Under the pieces are notes generated by a model, which saw only the letters and a program-made list of their open reading frames with translations, was not told the DNA's origin and did not search any database. Position numbers and translations under genes: made by a program. A stretch of DNA of 64,000 bases from Paracoccus aerodenitrificans. GTDB lineage: Bacteria; Pseudomonadota; Alphaproteobacteria; Rhodobacterales; Rhodobacteraceae. The stretch spans positions 3,171,501 to 3,235,500 of the forward strand of contig NZ_CP115784.1 in assembly GCF_027913215.1 (NCBI RefSeq), in the 5' to 3' direction. Of this stretch, positions 58,638 to 64,000 are shown one piece after another. Position 1 is the first letter of the stretch. Each line of letters starts with the position of its first letter.

Positions 58638-59027
58638 ATGTTGAAGACATCCGTTCTCGCATTGGGTCTGACCCTGAGCGCCGCAGGCCTTGCCGCTGCA
58701 CAGGAAAGCGCTGCGGCGCAGGATCCCGATATGGCGGTGTCGGCAGCCCGCAACCAGCTTGGCGTGCTGGAATACTGCCAGACCGAGGGCCATATCGACG
58801 GCGCGGCTGTGGACACGCAGGCAAAGCTTCTGACGCTGATGCCCAAGGCCACCGATGAGGCCTCGGCCCAGATGGCTTACGAGAAGGGTCAGCAGGGGAC
58901 GGTCAGCGCGATGGGCGTCGAACAATCCCTCGCCGATGCCGCGGCCCGTCAGGGCACGGATGAGGCGGCCCTGTGCACGCAGCTTGCCTCTCTGGTCGAG
59001 CAGGCCGGGACCGAACTGCCGGAATGA
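58638..59027 (+). CDS. Small secreted protein, conserved in Rhodobacterales
   Basis: A 129-residue protein with a signal peptide (MLKTSVLALGLTLSAAGLAA). The mature part is helical and acidic with two cysteines (LEYCQTEGHIDG and EAALCTQL). GAGG lies just before the ATG at 58638. A strong terminator follows 20 bases after the stop. I recall similar proteins in Paracoccus labelled pore-forming ESAT-6 family; that name is an automatic label, and I would not rely on it. Confidence 0.75.
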   Translation: MLKTSVLALGLTLSAAGLAAAQESAAAQDPDMAVSAARNQLGVLEYCQTEGHIDGAAVDTQAKLLTLMPKATDEASAQMAYEKGQQGTVSAMGVEQSLADAAARQGTDEAALCTQLASLVEQAGTELPE

Positions 59028-59046
59028 TCTTCGGGCGATGTGTTTG

Positions 59047-59078
59047 CCGCCGGGGCTGAGAGGCTCCGGCGGATTTTT
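59047..59078 (+). terminator. Terminator after the small secreted protein gene
   Basis: CCGCCGGGGC (59047-59056) pairs with GCTCCGGCGG (59063-59072) over a six-base loop, with one G-T pair, followed by A and five T residues. Confidence 0.85.
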
Positions 59079-59202
59079 GGTCGTTGGTGGGAGGTGTTTC
59101 GGGTGCTGGTGTGCGAGACGGGTGGTGATAAGGTCCTTAGGCTCCAGACCCATTGATCTCGGGCGTTTGACGTGATTCAGGCTCCGCAAGGAGACCTGAT
59201 TT

Positions 59203-59574
59203 ATGAGCAACCTTTTCTGGCTGACTGACGCGCAGGTGGAGCGTCTGAAACCCTATTTCCCGAAATCCCACGGCAAGCCACGCGTTGACGACCGGCGTGT
59301 GCTGAGCGGCATAATATTCATCAATCGTAATGGCTTGCGATGGTGCGATGCACCTAAGGAATATGGCCCCGCCAAGACGCTCTACAACCGCTGGAAGCGC
59401 TGGAGCGAGAACGGGATCTTCGCCCGGCTCATGGTGGGCCTCGCCGCCGAGAGCGCCGAACATAAGACGATCATGATCGACGCGACCTATCTGAAAGCGC
59501 ACCGCACGGCCTCGAGCCTGCGGGTCAAAAAAGGGGGCGCGGGCGCCAGATCGGGCGAACGAAAGGCGGCATGA
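59203..59574 (+). CDS. IS5-family transposase, first frame (OrfA)
   Basis: A 123-residue N-terminal part of a DDE transposase. MSNLFWLTDAQVERLKPYFP and the LRWCDAPKEYGPAKTLYNRW block are typical of the DUF4096-containing IS5/IS427 group, and the first catalytic Asp is in MIDATYLKAH. The reading passes a run of six A residues (59527-59532), where a -1 slip would join it to the second frame as RGRQIGRTKGGMNTKLHA. Without the slip it stops at 59574, overlapping the second frame by four bases. Confidence 0.88.
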   Translation: MSNLFWLTDAQVERLKPYFPKSHGKPRVDDRRVLSGIIFINRNGLRWCDAPKEYGPAKTLYNRWKRWSENGIFARLMVGLAAESAEHKTIMIDATYLKAHRTASSLRVKKGGAGARSGERKAA

Positions 59575-59960
59575 ACACGAAACTGCACGCCGTCACCGAC
59601 GCGAAGGGCCGCCCGATAGGGTTCTTCATGTCCGCCGGACAAGTCAGTGATTACACCGGGGCAGCGGCACTTCTGAACAGCCTGCCGGAGGCGGATTGGC
59701 TGCTGGCCGATCGGGGCTATGATGCCGACTGGTTCAGAGATGCCTTGAAAAACAAGGGGATAAAGGTTTGCATCCCGGGTCGGAAGTCGCGCAAGAAACC
59801 CGTCAAATACGACAAGCGGCGCTACAAACGCCGCAACCGCATCGAAATCATGTTCGGCCGACTCAAGGATTGGAGGCGCGTCGCCACCCGATACGACCGT
59901 TGCCCCGAGACCTTCTTCTCTGCAATCCTGCTCGCCGCGACCGTCATCTTCTGGTTATGA
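59571..59960 (+). CDS. IS5-family transposase, second frame (OrfB)
   Basis: A 129-residue C-terminal part. The second catalytic Asp is in WLLADRGYDADWFRD and the Glu in RRNRIEIMFGRLKDWRRVAT, the usual DDE layout. The frame is open upstream to the A run at 59527, in the -1 frame relative to OrfA, so the active enzyme is probably the roughly 250-residue fusion. Its own ATG at 59571 has no ribosome site of note. Confidence 0.88.
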   Translation: MNTKLHAVTDAKGRPIGFFMSAGQVSDYTGAAALLNSLPEADWLLADRGYDADWFRDALKNKGIKVCIPGRKSRKKPVKYDKRRYKRRNRIEIMFGRLKDWRRVATRYDRCPETFFSAILLAATVIFWL

Positions 59961-59988
59961 TCAAGAACGAGTCCTGAGCCTAGGAGCC

Positions 59989-60199
59989 GCGTCGACTTTT
60001 ACTTAAGGAAAAGGTTTGAGAGCGATCAAATTTCCTGAGCGGTTGCATAATCGGATCAAAGATTTGCTATTTCAGTATCTGTATGAAGCTCTACTTCGCC
60101 TGCGGATTGCACCTTAAAGCATCTCTCCAGAAGGCCCGCTCCGAAGCATAACCTCACGACGCAGCCGCACCTTGCGGCCCAGTCACCTGCCGCATCCTG
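59989..60199. other. AT-richer intergenic stretch after the IS element
   Basis: About 210 bases with visibly lower GC than the neighbours and no credible gene. An imperfect inverted repeat (AGGAAAAGGTTTGA with TCAAATTTCCT, around 60004-60044) lies in it. It may be the remains of DNA beside the insertion or of an older gene; I cannot tell which. Confidence 0.4.
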
Positions 60200-61141
60200 T
60201 CAGATATCCCGACGGATCGGCTCTATATGCTGACCGGCCTTGCGCTCGCGGTGGAGGATGTACAGGCCCGAGCCAAGGATGATCATGGTGCCGAGGATGG
60301 TCAGCAGATCGGGAATATCTCCGAAGGCCAGATAGCCGATTGCGGTTGCGCCAAGGATCTCAAGGTATTGCAGCGGGGCGAGGATGCTGGCCTCGGCGCG
60401 GCTGAAGGCGAAGGTGATCAGCAGGAATGTCACGGCGACGAGGATGCCCGAGGTGACGATCCCGGCGGCGACCCATCCCGACAGTCCGGTCAGTCCGGGC
60501 AGGGTTCCTCCGTCGCCCGGCGCGATCAGGGCGATGGCGATCAGGGCGGCGGCTCCGGCGGTGGATGCGCCAAGCTGGAAGGACAGCGGCGAGGTGTCGC
60601 GCATCGCCTTTCGCGTCACGATCATATGCGCCGCATAGGCGAATGCCGCCAGCAGGGGCAACAGTACGACCGGGCCGAAAACCGCGAAATTCGGGCGCAG
60701 GATCAGCAGCGTTCCCAGCAGGCCCACTGCGACGGCGAGATAGCGCCTCGGGCCGGGCGTTTCGCCCAGAAGCGGACCGGCGAGCAGGGTCAGCAGCAGC
60801 GGCTCGACGAAGAAAATGGCGATTGCGGTTGCTATGGGCATGGTCTGGAATGCGGTGATCAGCAGCCAGCTTATGGATGCGCTGAACAGTCCCGCCAGCA
60901 ACGAGAACACCGAAAATACCCGGCCGCGCAGCATCCGGCGCAGCAACAGGGCGGCGATGCCGAATGCGGCAAGCTGGATGATCGCTCTGGCTGCCGCGAT
61001 GATCGATGGGGACAGAGCCGAGGTGAGCGATTTCGTGATGGCGTCGCCGATGGGCATCAGCAGCATCGCCACGCAGAGCGCTGTGATGCCGATCAGACTG
61101 GCCGGGCCGTGACCGGACTCGGGTGGGGCGATCTTTGACAT
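60200..61141 (-). CDS. EamA/DMT-family transporter
   Basis: A 313-residue, ten-helix carrier of the drug/metabolite superfamily with two EamA repeats. The opening SLIGITALCVAMLLMPIGDA and the proline-containing FFVEPLLLTLLAGPLLGE, which closes the first repeat, fit. AAGGAA lies just before the ATG at 61141, which decides against an earlier start. Single gene; substrate unknown. The DUF1491-era gene pair follows on the same strand upstream. Confidence 0.87.
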   Translation of the reverse strand: MSKIAPPESGHGPASLIGITALCVAMLLMPIGDAITKSLTSALSPSIIAAARAIIQLAAFGIAALLLRRMLRGRVFSVFSLLAGLFSASISWLLITAFQTMPIATAIAIFFVEPLLLTLLAGPLLGETPGPRRYLAVAVGLLGTLLILRPNFAVFGPVVLLPLLAAFAYAAHMIVTRKAMRDTSPLSFQLGASTAGAAALIAIALIAPGDGGTLPGLTGLSGWVAAGIVTSGILVAVTFLLITFAFSRAEASILAPLQYLEILGATAIGYLAFGDIPDLLTILGTMIILGSGLYILHRERKAGQHIEPIRRDI

Positions 61142-61290
61142 ATGCCGTTCCTTCGCCACCGCCATCTGTCATGGCGATGTCTGTCCGGGCGTTCAGGACG
61201 GTGAATTCGGATCAGGGCGCGACGCCACCGCCCCTGACGCGGTTAGGTGACGCGACGCCTTCCTGTCAAGCGCTGCGGCGTGCGGGGAGC

Positions 61291-61623
61291 TCAGCCGAGG
61301 CCGGGTTCGTCCAGCAGGGTCCGGCCTTCGCGGCTTTCGATCTCGATCACCCAGAGATCCGGGTCGAAACCGGCTTCGCGGCGTATCGTGGCGTCGATAT
61401 CCGTCTCGGCTCCGGCGGCGATGCGGGTCCAGGGGCGCTGATCGGTCTCGAAATCCCATTCGCGCCGCCACAGCGTCGCATTGCCGTCAAGCGTGGCGCA
61501 TTTCACCATGATTGCGCCTGCGGTATCGTCTCCGTGGCGGAGCACATAGGCCGGGATATTGGCCATCCCCAGCCGGGTCAGATAGGCCCCGACCCAGATA
61601 TGCGCGGCCAGCCGCTCAGCCAT
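61291..61623 (-). CDS. DUF1491 family protein
   Basis: A 110-residue cytoplasmic protein of the alphaproteobacterial DUF1491 family, function unknown. The opening LAAHIWVGAYLTRLGMANIP and KCATLDGNATLWRREWD are recognisable. Its start overlaps the era stop by eight bases, the gene order usual in relatives, so it is co-transcribed with era. Confidence 0.88.
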   Translation of the reverse strand: MAERLAAHIWVGAYLTRLGMANIPAYVLRHGDDTAGAIMVKCATLDGNATLWRREWDFETDQRPWTRIAAGAETDIDATIRREAGFDPDLWVIEIESREGRTLLDEPGLG

Positions 61624-62530
61624 CGTCGAAATCGAGGCCCATTTCGGTGAAGCGCTCGGCCTCGTTCAGCCAGTTTTCGCGGACTTTCACGGTCAGAAAC
61701 AGATGGACCGTGCGACCGAGAAATTCGGTCAGTTCCTGACGGGCGGCCTTGCCGACGGCGCTGATGGTTTCGCCCTTATGGCCCAGAACGATGCCCTTGT
61801 GACCGGCCCGGGCGACATAGATGATCTGGTCGATCTTGGCGCTGCCATCCTTGCGGTCCTCCCATGCTTCGGTTTCCACGGTGAGCTGATAGGGCAGTTC
61901 CTCATGGAGGCGCAGGGTCAGTTTCTCGCGGGTGATCTCGGCGGCGATCATGCGCATGGGCAGATCGGCAAGCTGATCCTCGGGGTAAAGCCAGGGTCCG
62001 GCGGGGACGGTTTCGGCCAGCCATTTGCGCAGATCGTCAGTGCCGCGTCCCTTCTGGGCCGAGATCATGAAGGTCTGGGCGAAATCATAGGCTTCATTCA
62101 TCTGCCGGGTCAGGGTTAGCAGCACCTCGGGGTTCACCCGGTCGATCTTGTTGATGGCGAGCGCGACGGGGCGCTTGCCCGCGGTTTCGCGCAGATGGTC
62201 GAGGATCTTCTGTACACCGTCGGTCAGCCCCCGATGCGCCTCGATCAGCAGGACGATGACATCGGCATCCGAGACCCCGCCCCACGCAGCCGCGACCATC
62301 GACCGGTCGAGCCGTCGGCGCGGGCGGAAGATGCCGGGCGTGTCGACGAAAACAAGCTGCGCGTCGCCCTCCATCGCGATGCCGCGGATGCGGGCGCGGG
62401 TGGTCTGCACCTTATGGGTGACGATCGAGACTTTCGCGCCGACCATCTGGTTCAGCAGGGTAGACTTCCCGGCATTGGGTTCGCCGATCAGGGCGACGAA
62501 GCCGGTGCGGGTCTGGGTGGGTTCGGTCAT
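61616..62530 (-). CDS. era: GTPase Era
   Basis: A 304-residue GTPase needed for maturation of 16S rRNA and the small ribosomal subunit. The G1 loop is GEPNAGKST (16-24), G3 lies in VDTPG, and NKID is the G4 motif. The C-terminal KH RNA-binding domain includes GHKGIVLGHKGETI. The ATG at 62530 is one base after the stop of a 33-codon micro-ORF. rnc lies upstream on the same strand and DUF1491 overlaps downstream. Confidence 0.96.
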   Translation of the reverse strand: MTEPTQTRTGFVALIGEPNAGKSTLLNQMVGAKVSIVTHKVQTTRARIRGIAMEGDAQLVFVDTPGIFRPRRRLDRSMVAAAWGGVSDADVIVLLIEAHRGLTDGVQKILDHLRETAGKRPVALAINKIDRVNPEVLLTLTRQMNEAYDFAQTFMISAQKGRGTDDLRKWLAETVPAGPWLYPEDQLADLPMRMIAAEITREKLTLRLHEELPYQLTVETEAWEDRKDGSAKIDQIIYVARAGHKGIVLGHKGETISAVGKAARQELTEFLGRTVHLFLTVKVRENWLNEAERFTEMGLDFDDG

Positions 62531-62531
62531 G

Positions 62532-62633
62532 TTACGGGTCCGGTGATGAAGGTGGCGTCGCGACATGGGCGACAGGGAAAAGGGGGGCGACAGGGGAGGG
62601 CGGTGTTTTCGGATCGGGGCAGGGAGGGATCAT
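62532..62633 (-). CDS. Possible proline-rich leader micro-ORF ahead of era
   Basis: A 33-codon frame starts with ATG at 62633 and ends one base before the era start. It encodes 13 prolines, with three Pro-Pro pairs (MIPPCPDPKTPPSP and onward). The tight join to era and the lack of any ribosome site for era itself would fit translational coupling, and proline runs stall ribosomes without EF-P. A weak GGGA lies about 12 bases before its ATG. It may equally be chance in C-rich spacer. Confidence 0.3.
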   Translation of the reverse strand: MIPPCPDPKTPPSPVAPLFPVAHVATPPSSPDP

Positions 62634-62686
62634 ATCCGGGTTTCCCTGCCTGTTGATATCTGTTCCGGCAATGGGGTGAGGATGCC

Positions 62687-63370
62687 TCACACCCCGATCT
62701 CCGTCAGCATGGCCTGTGCGGCAAGCTGTTCGATGCTGCGCTTGGTGCCCTTGCCAGAGGCGACGCTGCGCCGTCCATCCTCCAGCGACACGGTGATTTC
62801 GAATTGCGGCGCGTGATCGGGGCCCTTGCGGGCGGTAACTTCGTATTTCGGCGGCGCCATGCCATTGGCCTGCGCCCATTCCTGCAAGGCGGTCTTGGCG
62901 TCGCGGGAATCCGCCTCGACCGTCTTCAGGCGCTGCGACCAGAGACGCAGGATCACGGCACGCGCGGCCTCGAATCCAGCATCCAGATAGATCGCCGCCA
63001 GAACGGCTTCCATCGCGTCGGCCAGCAGAGCCTCTTTGCGGCGTCCTCCGGACATCATTTCCGAGCGGCCCAGCTTCAGCACATCGCCCAGACCGATCTG
63101 GCGGGCAATCGCGGCGCAGGTCTCGCCCCGGACAAGCGCGTTATAGCGCGGGGCAAGCTGGCCCTCGGAGGCGTCGGCATCGGCCTGATACAGCGCTTCG
63201 GCCATTGTCAGGCCCAGCACACGGTCGCCGAGGAACTCTAGCCTTTGGTTATGAGGCCGGGTCGGTGAGGACACCGAGCCATGCGTCAGTGCCTGCACCA
63301 GCAATTCGGGCTGCGCAAAATCATGGCCCAGCCGGGTCGAGAAATCGCGGAGTTCCGCAGACAGCTTCAC
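62687..63370 (-). CDS. rnc: Ribonuclease III
   Basis: A 227-residue double-strand-specific RNase for rRNA processing and mRNA control. The catalytic signature is [20 protein letters not shown], the second acidic cluster is in [16 protein letters not shown], and the double-stranded RNA-binding domain closes the protein ([14 protein letters not shown], then [17 protein letters not shown]). lepB is ten bases upstream and era 156 bases downstream. A small hairpin (62673-62694) covers its stop codon. Confidence 0.96.
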   Translation of the reverse strand: MKLSAELRDFSTRLGHDFAQPELLVQALTHGSVSSPTRPHNQRLEFLGDRVLGLTMAEALYQADADASEGQLAPRYNALVRGETCAAIARQIGLGDVLKLGRSEMMSGGRRKEALLADAMEAVLAAIYLDAGFEAARAVILRLWSQRLKTVEADSRDAKTALQEWAQANGMAPPKYEVTARKGPDHAPQFEITVSLEDGRRSVASGKGTKRSIEQLAAQAMLTEIGV

Positions 63371-63380
63371 CTTATCCGCC

Positions 63381-64000
63381 CTAGTCGACTGCCTTGAAGA
63401 ACCGGTCGCCCCGCCATGTCCAGAAGAACAGCAGCGAGCGGCCCGCCGATGAGAACATGATCCGGTCGGCCCGCCCGATCAGATATTCCCCCGGAACGAA
63501 GCCAAGCCCGCCGGTCATTGCCGGGAAGCGCGAATCTTCGGAATTGTCGCGGTTATCGCCCATGAAGAAGTAATGGCCTTCGGGGACGGTATAGATTTCG
63601 GTATTATCGGCGACCCAGCCATCCATGATGTTCAGAACGTCATAGCTGACCCCGTTGGGGAGGATCTCGGTCGCGCGTTCCTTGCGGCATTCTCCGCCCT
63701 CGGGGACGGGATCGTTCGCGCAGCGCGGTTGCAGGCGCTGGCCACCCTGCTGAGCCTTGATCTCGACGAAATCGGGTTGCTCCTCATAGCGGACGGGCTC
63801 GCCATTGATGATAAGCCGGCCATTGGTGATCTGGATGCGGTCTCCGGGAAGGCCGATCACGCGCTTGATGAAATCGACGCCGCGAGTCGGGTGGCGGAAC
63901 ACCACCACATCGCCGCGCTCGGGGTCCGATCCCATGATTCGCCCGTCGATAGGGCAGGCCGAGAAGGGGCAGGACACGGCGGAATAGCCATAGGCCATCT
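63381..64000 (-). CDS. lepB: Signal peptidase I, C-terminal part
   Basis: Partial gene; the start and the catalytic serine lie beyond the right edge. The catalytic lysine is in [15 protein letters not shown], and the domain II signature is [15 protein letters not shown] near the C-terminus. The enzyme cuts signal peptides on the periplasmic side of the inner membrane. Two cysteine-bearing inserts ([10 protein letters not shown] and [15 protein letters not shown]) sit in the periplasmic domain, common in alphaproteobacterial forms. It is first in a lepB-rnc-era-DUF1491 run. Confidence 0.95.
   Translation of the reverse strand, partial: MAYGYSAVSCPFSACPIDGRIMGSDPERGDVVVFRHPTRGVDFIKRVIGLPGDRIQITNGRLIINGEPVRYEEQPDFVEIKAQQGGQRLQPRCANDPVPEGGECRKERATEILPNGVSYDVLNIMDGWVADNTEIYTVPEGHYFFMGDNRDNSEDSRFPAMTGGLGFVPGEYLIGRADRIMFSSAGRSLLFFWTWRGDRFFKAVD

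Larger units (their letters stand above)
59132..59988 (+). mobile_element. IS5-family insertion sequence (IS427-like group)
   Basis: An element of about 857 bases with a two-frame DDE transposase. The left end GGTCCTTAGGCTCCAGACCC (59132-59151) and the right end, read inward as GGCTCCTAGGCTCAGGACTC (59988-59969), match at most positions without gaps, so they are the likely terminal inverted repeats. I see no target duplication in the flanking bases, either because the exact ends are a little off or because a rearrangement joined different flanks. Size and the -1 frameshift fit the IS427 group. It is complete and may be active. Confidence 0.8.

Overview
The window reads as chromosomal DNA of an alphaproteobacterium of the order Rhodobacterales, most like Paracoccus. 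Evidence is the GcrA cell-cycle regulator, a 49-residue aa3 oxidase subunit IV of the type known from Paracoccus denitrificans, a DUF1491-era pair, a MaoC-phosphotransacetylase fusion, ETF-quinone oxidoreductase, high GC with long spurious antisense reading frames, and very tight gene packing with many ATGA, GTGA and TGATG junctions. The genus is an inference; no rRNA or tRNA gene is present to settle it.

Layout, left to right. 1-2.0 kb: capsule/Kdo end piece (partial kdsB, cysQ, a low-GC KpsM-like permease). 2.2-5.4 kb: dnaK-dnaJ. 5.35-11.1 kb: ackA and a MaoC-Pta fusion (acetyl-phosphate node), an L,D-transpeptidase-like lipoprotein, a PiT phosphate carrier, a Nudix hydrolase and the ribosome-rescue factor arfB. 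11.3-16.6 kb: an RND efflux operon with two adaptors. 16.6-18.6 kb: L-2-hydroxyglutarate oxidase and an esterase. 18.7-21.9 kb: divergent oxyR/katG peroxide defence. 21.9-26.6 kb: a B12 uptake operon (btuB-btuF-btuC-btuD) behind a clear cobalamin riboswitch. 26.9-29.5 kb: 5-oxoprolinase pxpB-pxpC-pxpA. 29.6-31.1 kb: gnd. 31.1-36.0 kb: cyoABCD quinol oxidase plus a SURF1 assembly factor. 36.2-40.0 kb: MFS carrier, TusA-like protein, gcrA, a lone ABC-2 permease and a VOC protein. 40.2-42.5 kb: argD and argF with a hairpin-rich repeat between them. 42.5-48.6 kb: a DsbD sensor-domain protein, yqgE, a Sua5-type tRNA threonylcarbamoylation enzyme, an acyl-CoA dehydrogenase, a metallo-beta-lactamase-fold hydrolase, the small COX subunit IV gene and a lipoprotein. 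48.5-51.1 kb: azlCD, an unknown membrane protein, greA. 51.4-57.5 kb: ETF-QO, a TPR protein, ispE, pdxJ, a small exported protein, acpS. 57.5-64.0 kb: rarD, a small exported protein, an IS5-family element, an EamA exporter, DUF1491, era, rnc and partial lepB.

Most of this is housekeeping and respiratory or envelope metabolism. I see no CRISPR array, prophage, defence island or clear undescribed multi-gene system. The best leads are modest: a permuted-peptidase-like lipoprotein next to a COX subunit IV gene; the usual acpS-lepB-rnc-era order broken into two opposed halves around an IS5 element; a katG terminator buried in the coding end of the opposing btuD; a lone low-GC capsule permease; a Met-rich CyoD tail; a proline-rich micro-ORF abutting era; and an inverted repeat flanking the acyl-CoA dehydrogenase promoter.
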